This document shows, one piece after another, positions 24,385-36,498 of a stretch of DNA of 64,000 nucleotides. The position numbers were made by a program, and so were the translations under genes. The notes beneath the pieces were generated by a model. That model was not told where the DNA came from and searched no databases. It worked only from the letters and a program-made list of their open reading frames with translations. This DNA is from Phlyctochytrium arcticum (lineage: Eukaryota > Chytridiomycota > Chytridiomycetes > Chytridiales > Chytridiaceae): NCBI GenBank assembly GCA_025602905.1, contig JAHLKI010000014.1, forward strand, positions 620,001 through 684,000. Direction: 5' to 3'. How positions within the stretch are numbered: position 1 is the stretch's first letter; every line of letters begins with the position of its first letter.

Positions 24385-26251
24385 TATCATACACTCTGGT
24401 CTTACGTCGCGGCCCGCGGGATGCCTTGAAACGGACAGGAGACAAAGTGTGTAGTGCAGGTGTTTGACGCGCGGACCACACGCGTCGGTGACAGCGTAAT
24501 AATAGTGGTTTTCTCTACTAAGCCACTTTAAAACTCAACTTTGCCTTTCAAAACTCAAAACCAAAAACATTTTCCCCCCCTTCAATCACTCCATGCGGTT
24601 GATAAAAATGAATATCCTTCCAGAAACAGATTGCCTGGGGTATTACAATGACCACAATCGTCCTCCTCGTACTCGAGGATCCCATCCAATGAAACTATCC
24701 GGATCATCGCCATAAAACATATCGCAGGTCACAATCGGTTGCGGATTTGGTGGGGGAATACGCAAACCATGAGTCGTCGAGTCGTCGAGGCGCCGAGATT
24801 TCTGCTGATGCAAAAAATGAATCAAGGGAGCTTTTCCCAGGTGCCTCCGAGTCATAAGTTTGCAGCATTGCCAATTTCAGAGGACAATTGCGGTGCGAAT
24901 CAACTGAATTCAAAACTTTTCACTATTCCTGGTATTCCACCACGATATATGGAACGCAGCGCGCAAAAATAATTGACGAGCGGAGTTGATTGACTGGGCA
25001 AGTTACTCGGGTGTACGTGGTCGCGTCTCGCTCCGAGTCGGTCGCGTCGTCCTTACTCAAAGTAGGACCGCGGTGTACTGTACCTACCCATTCCACAAGT
25101 ATGATGAACGCACAGTGCCACGGCCCACGGCTGGTCCCACGACCAGGATCTACGGAAAAACGTTGCGGTGAACAAAGTCGTACGGCCAAGTTGGGCCAAC
25201 GCACAATGTATAAGCAAGCAGCTATATACTAAGCTCGTCCGTGTGTCGTGTGAGGGCCTATGGTACCATCACTGCGGGCTCATTTCAGGGGTGGAAATTT
25301 CAACAAATTGAAACATTTTAAATTTTTTTGAAAGAAGGAGCAATTTGGGCGGGCAGTCAATCCATCGGGTGGTTATCATGATTAAACTGTGTCGTTTGTT
25401 AATATTGTCGGACGGGCATTCGAATATTGATAAGGGTTTTCGATGCGCTTTTACTCGAAATCCTTGACGCGAAACCCAGGACGAGACGCGTAGCAAACAA
25501 GAGGACGAACGACGACGACGGGCAATGCTGCTGTGGTTTGCAGCGCTCGGTGCTTCAAAGCCAGCGCTGTTATGCGAGGTCGGGAGGCCTTTGATGAAAC
25601 TTTGCTATGATATTAGATGCAATGCAGAACAATATGAATGACTATTTGGCCCAGGTCGGTGGTAGTCAGGTCGAGCTGTACCCCAATGCTGGCCTCCCAT
25701 GGCAGGTACGCTTGGTACGGATGTATTTAGGGATCTGTTGGGTCGGACTGAACAACTGCCTGGAGCCGGCTGGGGCCGGCAAACCCCCGGGAGCCAGCGC
25801 AACACACCGGCAAGGGTCGCAGGGGGGGGGGGGGGGGGGGGGCAGAAGAACCGGCTGGCGGCAAAGGTGAAGCTCGGTGATTTCACGGCGGGGGACGGTC
25901 GTCGCGCGCCTTTCTCGTCGTTCGATTTCTCTCCGCCAACATTGATCCTTTTGTAAATATTGTTATTCATCTGGCTTGGCCCCCTCCCCGTTTCCACCAG
26001 TGTCGATCCATTCAATCTCCAGCTTTCAATCGCCCGAATTCGCCGAAAACCACGACTGACACCAACAATCTTTCCTTCCTCCACCACAACGACAAGCATT
26101 CATTCATCTTCCCGGCCCTCGTTCGTGAATACGAGTAGAGTACATGGAACTTGCCGCGTCCGCAAGGTTTTGAGGTTATTCAGACGGACATCCGCGGTGG
26201 ATCTTTGCCCCGTCGGGGTTGCAGCTTTCGTACATCAGCCCAGGTGCAAAG
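24385..26251. other. Intergenic region with a poly-G tract
   Basis: About 1.9 kb between divergent genes (SCOC-like - and velvet +). Contains a 21-base G run at 25822-25842. ORFs across it are low-complexity artefacts (poly-Gly). T/C-rich stretches at 25980-26110 probably belong to the velvet promoter or 5' UTR. No other feature seen. Confidence 0.5.
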
Positions 26252-27528
26252 ATGGCGGCGCCAGCGTTACAAAGCACATCATCAACGTGAGTACGAGTAC
26301 AAGTATAAGTGATTTGCCGGTTCAAGAGGGCGGAGGCGGAAACACGCTGGCAAGCCTCGGTTTAAAACTAACACATTTTGGGTCTATTGCAGTGGGCTGT
26401 TTTCGGATGGCAGCTTTACGGTCATTTTGCGACAGCAACCCTGTCGGGCCCGCATGTGTGGATTCTCGGATACAAAAGACCGCCGATTAATGTATGTCAT
26501 CCCCAGAAAAACGCATTCAACCATGTTTGTAATTCTCTGCCTTTTGGTTGTTGCAGAGATCCCCCGCCAGTCCTCCAGCTGCTTCTGCGTGATAAGGATG
26601 GCCGAGATATTCCCGCCAGGTGAGTAGTAAGTCTAAGCTCTGATGCAGTTTTACCTGCTGATTTAGGCTCTTTCTTTGGCAGATCTACCGACAGCGCGCG
26701 ATGGGTGTGCCACGTTTCCCTATTCTCGCCAGATGGAACAAAGGATCGCAACATTGTCATCAATCCTCGCGGAGGCAACATATCTGAAGAGCTGATACCT
26801 GGCCATACCCGTCATCGGCAAACTGATACCAAGGATCATACCTTGGTTCCGACTGGTAGCGACACTCATAATGAAGGCGATTCCCCTGAGCGGAAAAGCT
26901 TTCGTCCTTGGTTTCAGTCATCGGCTCCGTCTCCGGCACCACCCTCATCCAACGCTCCATCCTTTGATCCCTCACGATACTTTCAGTCGCTAGTTGGCTC
27001 CACCGTTGTTCCCTGCGAAATCTTGAGTGATGTCAACGGCGAAGTTGGAATGTTTTTCGTGTTTCACGACATCTCTGTTCGCACACAAGGCCTCTTTCGG
27101 CTCAAACTTTTGGTTGTTCATCTGGACTGGTACGGCACCAACCCCTATCACTTCCAGCCCCAACTCACAATTCTTGTTTTGTTTTACAGGGAAGGCAGTC
27201 AATCAGAAACAAAAGCCAGCATACTCACCGATACTTTTGAAGTCTTCCCCCCGAAAACATTTCCCGGGATGACGGGTGCGTTGATGCAAATTTTACGCGA
27301 TGTAAAGCGTAAAATACTCACACTTTAATTTGCGCAGAATCAACGGCATTGTCGAAGTGCTTTGCGCGGCAGGGCGTCCCGATACATATTCGAAAGGATT
27401 ACTCAACCATCCCAGAACCAGCACCAAATACTCTTGCGTGGCATGCAGCACCTGCATCCTGTCACGAAGACTCCCCACATCGGCGACCAGGCGTCTCTTC
27501 ATCACCAAATTCTTCCTCTCTAAGATAG
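26252..27528 (+). CDS. Velvet-domain regulator (VelB/VosA-like)
   Basis: Six exons: 26252-26286, 26393-26491, 26557-26619, 26683-27129, 27190-27275, 27338-27528 (306 aa). The spliced N-terminus gives FTVILRQQPCRARMCGFSD then KDRRLIDPPPVLQLLL, the velvet hallmark, followed by WVCHVSLFSPDG, GSTVVPCEILSDV and GMFFVFHDISVRTQGLFRLK, and after two introns TDTFEVFPPKTFPGMT/ESTALSKCFARQGVPIHIRKD. An about 80-residue disordered loop (residues ~95-170) interrupts the fold, as in VelB. Velvet proteins are fungal NF-kappaB-like DNA-binding regulators of development and secondary metabolism. Splitting within the domain over four introns explains why no single ORF shows it whole. Confidence 0.9.
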
Positions 27529-29352
27529 GACCTCGACTTCCTTTACTCGGGAATCTGTTTACCTCACTGCATCTGCTCCTGCACAAACATCATTTTGCTC
27601 ACCACATAGCTTGCCGATGATGAATAACCGGGCAGCACAGATCGTCGCTCCCCGCCCTTTAATGAATATACACAGGCGCGCTAATCTTCTTTATTATACA
27701 TAGTTTTTATTACCAGCCACACCACTGTAAATCCGAATATCTCCATTCGAATAGTCGTAATATTTAAATGTTGAACATTCATCAAGACTTTTTATTCGTT
27801 TTTGAATCCTGTCCGTGTAACATTGGAGCCAACTTTGTCAATTTTAAAAGCTTGCTTTCCGCCCCCCTTCGGGCCCTTTCGAAGGTGATTTCGAGAATCA
27901 AGGGAGTCGGAATACAATGCCGGTCTGCCGACTTCTAAATGCCAAAATAGCTTTCCACCTGTACTCGTGCAAAGGTGGATATTACCGGGTGCCATCCCCA
28001 TCCTGGCATCCTGCACCATCCTGTCCCTGCCTTATGCAGTACCATAGTCTGATCAATTCAGGGAGCTCCTTTTTTGATGTTTTTTTCTGAGAACAATATC
28101 AAGACTTCTTGCTCCGGTCAGCGCATTTGTCACCCTCCGGATTGCTCTCTTCCACGCCCGCGAGATCCATCATTAGTCAATCACCCCAGCATTTGTCCCT
28201 GCTCTGAAGCATCTTGGATCTGGAGTAGGACGAGAGATGTCGCCCCCTGTATATATCGGATTATGTTCCTGGGTAATTGGTCGCTGGTTCGCCGGTACCG
28301 TATATGAATTATCTGGTCTGCAATGCATTACTGAACAATCTGTCAATCTCCTCGCAGGTCACTGCCATGTTTCGGACAAAGTCAGAATAAACTATCCCTC
28401 CCATCAGTTATTTACATCACGTCCGCTGCATTTGAATGCTTTTTTCTGATGCCTGCTATTCAGATCTTAGGTTCCCATTTGACATATCGCGATGATGGAC
28501 AAGATGTGCATTTACTTCTTTCCGGCGCCCTCTAAGATTGCTCTCCTTCATCAAGAGCTGATGTCCTCGCCTTGCTTCTATCGAATAGGTTCTCATTTGA
28601 CCTTTATGCGTGGCGTTGATTGACGATACGGCTAATGGAAGTTTCAAACACAGCCCTGAACACAGGCATAGGATGATATCGTAATGGCGCAAATCATGAT
28701 GAATTGATGCATATCATTGCGAACTTTCGAAGTAACTTTCGAAAGAATCCGAAATGGATATGCACGAGATCTACTATACCATCCAGCGCACTCGTAGATG
28801 CCTTCCCCAACATAAATATGAACTTTTGTTGTCACATCTGCGCAAATGGTCCGGATTGTATCAATCGTCCACATCTTCGTTCATGCTGCACTTCAGATGC
28901 ACCATTTTGAGATACACCATCAGCCTGGCTCGGCTCGGCTCTCGCCAGCAGCAGCACAAAACGACAAAGAAGAGACTTTGCAACTCTCTTTTTTTTCTCA
29001 TTCTTTCCTCTAACTCTGCCGTAGTCTGCATCCCTATTTTCTCCCTTCTTCCTCTCCCTCCTCCTTCTCTTTCTCTTGACGCTCCGGGAAAAGCCGTAGA
29101 TATGGGATTACTCGAGTAGCCTGAAAAAATACTTCAGCACTCACAAAGTTACACAAAAGAGGTTATGTCACTTGGTCACGTGTTGAATGTCAAATTGGAA
29201 TTGGAAGTGACAAAGTCGATTTTGCCCAATGACAACGTCCGCAAATTCAAAACGCCCCAAGGATCAATTTCGTTTCACGCAAGATAACGTATACTTACCT
29301 GCCCACCACAAAACTCTCTTCAAGCAGGTTGTTGTTGAGAGGCCTGTCGATT
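27529..29352. other. Intergenic region, nothing firm
   Basis: About 1.8 kb between velvet and TBC genes. A pyrimidine-rich run lies at about 28985-29075. Small ORFs (for example minus strand 27792-28019) show no conserved motif and are left out. Confidence 0.4.
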
Positions 29353-32300
29353 ATGTCTGGGGGTAGCACCGAGCTGCTCTTTGTTCGTCCGCACGTTTCT
29401 ATGCGTGTGGAGGAGCAGGAACCTACAATTGGGTTTCTATGCTTGGCTCGAGAAAAGGTGTGAATTGTAGAGCGGAGCTCAACCAACCCATCCGTCTGAT
29501 GATCGCGTACAGGACGAAAACTCTATTCTATTCGCTTGGGTCCCGCGCCATACGATCGATGCTTCCAATCTAAACGTGTATCTGGAGGTAGCCGCGCGAA
29601 CAGTACGAGGTATTGATACAGTTTACCCGCAGTTACAGCCTACATGAGGGTGCTCATGATATTTACAGATGTCTCATTGTTGCGGCAAAGCTCGCATGCA
29701 TCACTCACACCCCATCACACCCCGCCCCTCCCTGCTATTCAAGAAGGCGTATCTGCCCCCCTCGCTGATGTAAAGTCCTTCGCTCTAAGCAAGCAACTTA
29801 CTCTTTCGAACAACGAAGAGATATGCCTTGTATGCTTGAGCGTCAATTTGAGTCTGGGTGGACAGCTACCAGATTTGTGGTTTGATCGCAATGAGAATGG
29901 ACAAGCCTCTTCACTGGTTGACGTTGAGACTGAGCTGAATGTATGGTTCCGGGCGGTGGGAAGGGACATCATAAGGTCATACACCTCGGATTTGTCTCCT
30001 CCTGCTTGTAGATCCTAATAGTTTTGGACTTAGAACGGATAACAATGGCGCGGAGACGACATCTCGCGAAGTGCCCAATGTGTACGAGCTGATTGGTACC
30101 CTAGAAACCCTTCATCCGCCAGCAGCGGCCCTTGGTAGACCATCGTCACCGCATAGATGGCCTGAAGGCTGGCCCTCCGTACCGGAAGGATCCGCAATAC
30201 ATCGAATAGGAACCCTAGGATTCAATGTGGTGTCCAATATCGTCGGTCAACCTATCGCTGATGTGCGTATCTGCTGGGATTATGTCGTCAATGATGGTGA
30301 GGCTAATGCTCTTTATAGAAAATTGAAGATGCCGGGTGGAATATGCTGGAACGATTTTCCAAAGTTACAAATTATGCAAAAAACACCACTGGTACAAACG
30401 CAGTCATTACCGATGATGCTAGCAGACATCTAATGGATTGCATTCACTAGTCCAAGTGCTCGAGCATCCTCTCGCCCGCCCGATTCTTCCCTTGATTCCA
30501 CAAAATGTCCGCTCATATTTTCTATCGTCTGCAGAAGCGGAAGCGCTTTTGGAAGAATATGAACCGGCTGGTCACTATCTTGCAAGATTTGCGCAAGAAC
30601 TGCAAAATAGGTTAGGACAGACACCACCAATAAAGGAGCCAGAGAAGGACACCACTGGAGACTTTATCAACCTAGCAGTAAGTTTATCGAGCGTGCTCCA
30701 AAGCCACCTGCTCATCAAGTTGATACTACCAGGGACACCGAGTCCATCAACGCTCGGGCAAGCCTTTGCTGGCCGAGCAATGGCTTCAACTATTTGATGA
30801 ATCAGGAAAGCTGACCATGAGCAAAGAGGACGTGCGGCAGCTCGTTTATTCCGGAGTAAGTTTGTATAGATGGTGACCGCATTAATACATGTGTTGACCA
30901 ACACCTTATTAAGGGAGTTGATTCTGACATTCGTGTGCAAGTATGGAAATACCTGCTGAATGTTTACCCTTATGATTCTACAGAGAAAGAGCGAGCAGAG
31001 ATTGCAACATTCAATTTGTGAGTGTAGAAACTTCGAATGCACGTTTTGGATACTGATGACTACTTGTTAGGTCAAAATACAAGGACATGAAGACACAGTG
31101 GCAGTCAATCATCTCAGACATTACAAATGCAGAAGCCGCATCGCTCGCCGCTGGGGAGCCAATAGAGGCCCGAGAATCCCAAGCGGGTGATGAGAAAGAG
31201 GACGCAGACGTAGTGACGAAAATCAAGGAACGCAAATGGCGAGTCGGTAAGCACGTAGTGGTTACGTTACCCAAAGCGTGATGGGCTCACCTTGCTGTAT
31301 AGAAAAAGATGTGGTGCGAACTGATCGCACTATACCATTCTTTGCCAGTGCTGTGGAAGATCCGAATTCCGACGTGAACCCCGTCTCTCAATCTGACATG
31401 CAAGCCGTTATCAGCGCATCACCGAATCTGGAGATGTTGAGAAACGTTTTGGTGACGTACACAATACATAATTTTGATCTGGGTATGTCCTTCACACAGT
31501 TTAGACGCATGAATGAATTTAATTTTTCCCCAACGTAGGTTACGTTCAAGGCATGAATGATTTACTTGCACCTATTTTGGTTGTCATGAAAGATGAGAAT
31601 GAAGCATTCTGGTGTTTTTTGGAATTTATGAACATGATGGTAACATGCTTAGGATAACATCTTTGACACCGCGCTGACTTGTGGAAACTCCAGCAGTCCA
31701 ACTTTTATAGAGACCAAAGTGGAATGCGAACGCAATTACGGCGGCTGGAGCTGTTGATAAAATTTATGGACCCCTATCTCTACGCGCACATGAGTACGTT
31801 TGTTTATTTTGCTTATGCGGGCAATGCTAACTCCGGTTTATAATGCAGCAACCAGCGACAGTATCAACCTTTTCTGTTGCTTTCGTTGGCTACTGATTCT
31901 CTTCAAGCGCGAATTCGACTTTTTGGACTGCATGCGCTTATGGGAAGTTCTCTGGGCGTGTCCCCTGACCCAGCACTTTCATCTTTTTGTAGCATTGGCC
32001 ATCCTGAACGACCATCGCAAGGAACTAATGCGCAAGGGGGCATTCGATGAAACATTAAAGTACATCAACGAGTTGTCGGGGCGTCTTGACCTTGAGCATA
32101 CCCTAGAGCACGCAGACGTTCTTTTCCATGTGTTTGCCGAAAAGATCGGCTGTGCGGCCCGAGAAAGGCTTGGAGTCGATCTCGCAGTCGAAGCGCAACT
32201 TTCGGCCGGTAGAGTCCCCTCACCACAGTGTTCCCAGCCACCAACGTCGCTATCAGGCACGCCCCCACTGGCTGATAGGGGGATTAAATCTAGTGAAACA

Positions 32301-32393
32301 GCACCAGTTAGCAATAGCATCGATGAATTACAAGCGTTGTCGTGCACGGAGGAAGAGTTGTGGGAACTTGTAGCCTTGTTGGAACGCCGATGA
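29353..32393 (+). CDS. TBC-domain RabGAP (GYP7/TBC1D15-like)
   Basis: Thirteen exons: 29353-29457, 29513-29609, 29669-29975, 30034-30262, 30319-30391, 30451-30677, 30733-30855, 30914-31017, 31071-31246, 31303-31482, 31539-31639, 31694-31793, 31849-32393 (788 aa). The N-terminal part (FLCLAREK/DENSILFAWVPRHT; LPDLWFDRNENG) resembles the Rab-binding region of TBC1D15/GYP7. HPLARPILPLIP and GHYLARFAQ precede the TBC domain. In the domain, DSDIRVQVWKYLL carries the N-terminal signature, RTDRTIPFF the catalytic region and GYVQGMNDLLAPILV the Gln finger; FRWLLILFKREFDF and LWEVLWACPLTQHFHLFVA complete it. Such proteins speed GTP hydrolysis by Rabs at late endosome/vacuole or mitochondrial membranes. 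The donor at 29976 is a less typical GTCATA. Confidence 0.9.
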
Positions 32394-33327
32394 TATATCC
32401 CTTGTGAATTAACCTGCTTCCCAAATGTATTTACTGGCACAGCATTCGGTCCTGATGACTTTTGCATGATTGCTCTCAAGACCATTTTCCTACCGTGGTT
32501 ATAATCTTGGGTATAGTACTGTACGGTTTTGTTTTGCACAGAAGTCACAACCATATGAATTGGAAGTTTTTTCTACCATTCGCTTTCGCATTATTGACTG
32601 TACTTCCACTCTTCCCTCTCCATTACACTTTTGATTAACCGTCTGAGCCAAGAAGCCTAAATTTAGGTCGGAAAACGCTTTAGCCGAGCCCAAAATTTTG
32701 AAATTCTCAAATTTCTTCCATAACTTTTATGATCTGTGCTTATAGCATTGTTGCCCCAAACGATAGCTATCACCTCCTATCCACCTCAGTATTGTGCGTT
32801 GCTGTCGAGTCTGAACATTTTTCTGAAGATTTGGGCAAATGCGTTTGAGGCTCGAGCGATAATTGAAGTTGGAATTTTTTTGGTGCAAGCGAGCGCGTCG
32901 GACGATCGCTCTAAAATGGGCTAGTTGATGAACTGGTCCTAAAAAGGCAATAATTGCGCTGCGCTGCTGATGTAATACGCGATCTCCCTATACACGCGAT
33001 ACACGTCGTAAAAACTTTAAACGGCATTGTCGTTATGGGCGAGCTCAAAATGAGGTCCAAGCGGTGCAAGAACTCGCTCAACAGGAAGCATGGGTACCAG
33101 AATTACTAGTAGCACAAGCGTCTTTGGCGCCTTTTTCTAATGATTACATCGTGTTAAATGAGCATGATTGGTTCGTATTTTCCTTGGTTTTGTGATGCCC
33201 ACGAGGGAGAGACCAGCGGCAGATGAGTATTGGGATTCCCGCCCACGCTTCTTGAGTATATATTCTAACCCAGATTTGAAGGTCAAGTCCCTAGGGCCGA
33301 TGCGAAATTCTGGGGGTGCCCTTCCAG
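32394..33327. other. Intergenic, boundary to accessory region
   Basis: About 930 bases, AT-rich, no supported gene. It separates the ordered host genes from the mobile-element-rich part. Confidence 0.4.
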
Positions 33328-36300
33328 ATGACCGATTTACATAGCGATTTCCAAGACGTTGACGTCGATTCTGAAGCTAACGCCAATCTCGACAGCCCCG
33401 GTCTCTGCAAGGTCGAAAGGTGTACCCGCCAGGGTAAGAGAGTCGCTTTGTATGCCGCAGGCTGCTTGAAATGCCAATGTAAACAAGCACCGAATTACTA
33501 TACTCGCAAACTGGACGACATCCCTTTCCTACAAACCCAAGGCGTCAGATTGAAGTGTGATACCAAACAGAACTGGGCTTTACAGGCAGTCTTCTGCAAC
33601 AAATGTTTCAAAGCCTTTCAAGAGCGTTTCCCAGCAAGGTTCCCGCCCGCATCATCTCCTTTGTCTGTCGAGTGTGCTACTCAAACTGATAACATAACAG
33701 TCACTGAGGATGCGGATCCGATGGACATTGATTCCCCGGAAATCAGTAACCAATGTCCAGCAATTCCCACTATTGTAGAAGGGACAAAATGTCTTCGCCA
33801 ACAACCTTTCGATAAACCTCAGCCATTTGCCAAACACTTGGAGGACTTTATCGATCATCTTGACAAGAACTGTGACAATATGGCAACAAGAATGGCCCTG
33901 TTTCTCGGGTATACATCCTCCTGGCGAGAACATGCTCAGCGAAGAACGAGAGCTGTCATCGTCGCGATCGTTTTGCAGGGCGCAACTTTGATAGATCACA
34001 GCAACAAAATCAACTATGTCAAAGAGCACTTTCTTACAAAAATCAGATCTATCTCTGATTCAGATAAAGAATCTGTTTCGGCACTCAACATGGGTTACTC
34101 GCCAATAACCTGGAGGGAGAAAAGAAAGGTTTACATTGAGGCCCACGAGGCTGACCTGGACGCTAGAGTTGCTAGCGGCGAGGAAGTCATTATCCTCAAA
34201 CTTGACGACTTTAACCGCGTTCGTGTGCGCGGCACTCCCGGTTCAGCAAACACTTCCAAATTCTCAGAATCGTACACTCAGGCTAACTTGGCTGCCAAGT
34301 TTTTTGAGAAAGCACCTTCCTACGTCTACGAGGATTTTGGCGAAACTCTGGCTCCGCTTCCGAAGCCAAGATCTCCTTACATTGACTTCAGTGCAATGTG
34401 CGAACCCATCCCACCACCTAAGGATGGTGAGAAGGAGAAGGATCCTATAAAGGATTTTGTGATGGCTGCGCTGCCACCTCATGTCGGCTTCTCGCCATCC
34501 ATGAACTATGTCGATCATTTCGTACAATCTCTTGATGACCGCAAGTTTCGAACGTTGTACCAATTCGACCTTTCCACCAAAGCTGCACAACTCAAGAATT
34601 TCAAGGCTTTTGGGGCCGTCCCCAACAAAATGAAAAGTTGGCAGGATGTTCTTGAGCTCGTGGAGAAAATGCGGGTTTTATCAAAAAGTATCCGCTTGGT
34701 TGCGTATGGGTAGTAGGAGACTACTACGTCTGGGTCAACGTCTTGAAAGCCATGTGGGGTCAGCCGGATCAAAGTCTCCGTGTCGCATTTTTCCCTTGGC
34801 CTGACGGTATGCACATAGCACTCAACGCACAACAAGGTATGTGGACACTGAGTGATAGTCCGGCAAATTGCTAATGAAGCGCCTGTAGCTCTCATGCTCT
34901 GGAACTACGGTCTGTTTATGCCCATATGGGGTTCGGCATTTCCTAACTTGGCGGTTCCGGTGGTGAAGATGCGGCCGGAAAGACGTGTCATGCTACTGTC
35001 CATGATCTTCCTCGCGTGGAACGAATGTCGGAAGGTCGTGAAAGATTTGTATGAGAAGCGTCGTGGCCAGATGAGTGACGTGCAGCGGGTGGTGGTAGAA
35101 GCACTGATGCAGCTTTTTGATGAAGACTTGCCGATGGCCCTCGATGCCGGCAATGTTATGGCATCTGGAGATCTGGATAAGTATCGAGATGTTGCCACTC
35201 GCCTCCTGCCGTTTTTTATCAGATATGGAAAAAAGAATTACGTCAACATCATTCTTTACATTCTCGTCAATCTCGAGCGCTTCAAGAATATGGGCAAGGA
35301 AGAGGTATTGCGCGCGCTGCGCAGCTTTCTCCCTTGGGCGAGCTCGGAGGACTTGGAAGTCTTCCACTCCGTCATCCGAGCTGCCATAAGACCACATGAC
35401 TCTGAGAGCGCCGCGGTCATTACTACGATGTACCTCTCGGCTACGTCCGACATTGGCTCTTCGGCATTTTTGGCCGAGATCAAGCGGCAAAATGTACTGG
35501 AGCGCGAAAAACGCTGCGCCTATTCCAATATGATGAGCTCATTTCCCGTCAACGATGCGTCTCGGGGTACTTCCGGCGGTGGCCGTTCTGTCTATTACAA
35601 TGAAAAACTTGCCACCATGGCCGCGCACCTGAAAGACATGTTCGAGCGCATCATGGCAGTAGATGGCAGCTTCTCGATCAAGGGCGGAAAGTATAAACAG
35701 CACTCGGCTACCAAGAGTACGATGCCCGGCTACGAGCTTCGCAGTGACATCTCTCCGCCCGACGCCCTAGAGGCCAGTCCTCCCAAGCGAAGGAAAGAGA
35801 ATGGAACTACTGCTTTTGTGAAGCCCGCTCTAGGGGTCTTGGCAGTTATCTCAGAGAGGATTCTGCCTCTACCTTTCTGGAGCGCGGACTTAAAGCTTGG
35901 TTCGGTCACGGAGCTGGGGACGTACAGGGCCTACGACTTCTCCGAGCATCCTATGGAGCGCCAGCCTCTAATGGACATTACTCCAAGCCCGAATGCCGTC
36001 GCTGCCCCTCCTACTACCGCTACTCCTCCTGCCCTCAGTACTCCTGTGATCCCAGTTGTCCCCGCTTCTCCCATTACGCGTATTGTTCTCACTAGTTCTG
36101 CTACTCCCAATAGGCGCATTATTCTCACCAACAAAGCTACTCCCAATCAGCGCATCATACCCACTACTCCCACTACTCCCACTACACCCACTACACCACC
36201 CAGTACGCCCAACAAGTCTACCACCCCTGCTACTCCCGTCACACCACCCGCTACCCGCACTCGCAAAGTACCCGTCACAGAATGGCTCACGGTGGATGCA

Positions 36301-36498
36301 TTAGTCTGTGACAAGATACCTGAGTGTCACTGCGATGCATTCAAGAATTCCCCGTGCGAGCATCTGTTGGAAGAGGTATGCGTGCCACACTTCAAGAACT
36401 GGGTGAAAAACCTGGCTTGCACTAGCGTGGAGGTTGAGGCAGAAGAAGGAGCTGGGGACTTCGCCGCAGACGGGGACGAAGATGGGGAGGAAGAATGA
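33328..36498 (+). pseudogene. Putative mobile-element protein (DUF6589-like), one frameshift
   Basis: ATG 33328 (MTDLHSDFQD). Coding runs to about 34703, where the frame breaks over about 15 bases (GCGTATGGGTAGTAGG region). It resumes one frame away with GDYYVWVNVLKAMWG and PWPDGMHIALNAQQ, then an intron at 34837-34888 joins to ALMLWNYGLFMPIW and the ORF runs to 36498. The N-terminal third has paired cysteines (CKVERCTRQGK, LKCQCK, CNKCFKAF). The middle resembles DUF6589-type proteins of fungal mobile elements (a VVGD-like strand, then a His-bearing block, then a helical C-terminus). A Thr/Pro-rich stretch of degenerate repeats lies at about 36060-36250. No DDE triad was assigned. Product and element type are uncertain; the frameshift could also be an assembly error. 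Confidence 0.45.

Noticed and set aside
25699..25956. Poly-Gly ORFs in several frames
   Set aside because: Products of the 21-base G run.
27792..28019. 75-aa minus-strand ORF between velvet and TBC genes
   Set aside because: No domain, splice or context support.
29295..29486. 63-aa minus-strand ORF
   Set aside because: Antisense of the first exon of the TBC gene.
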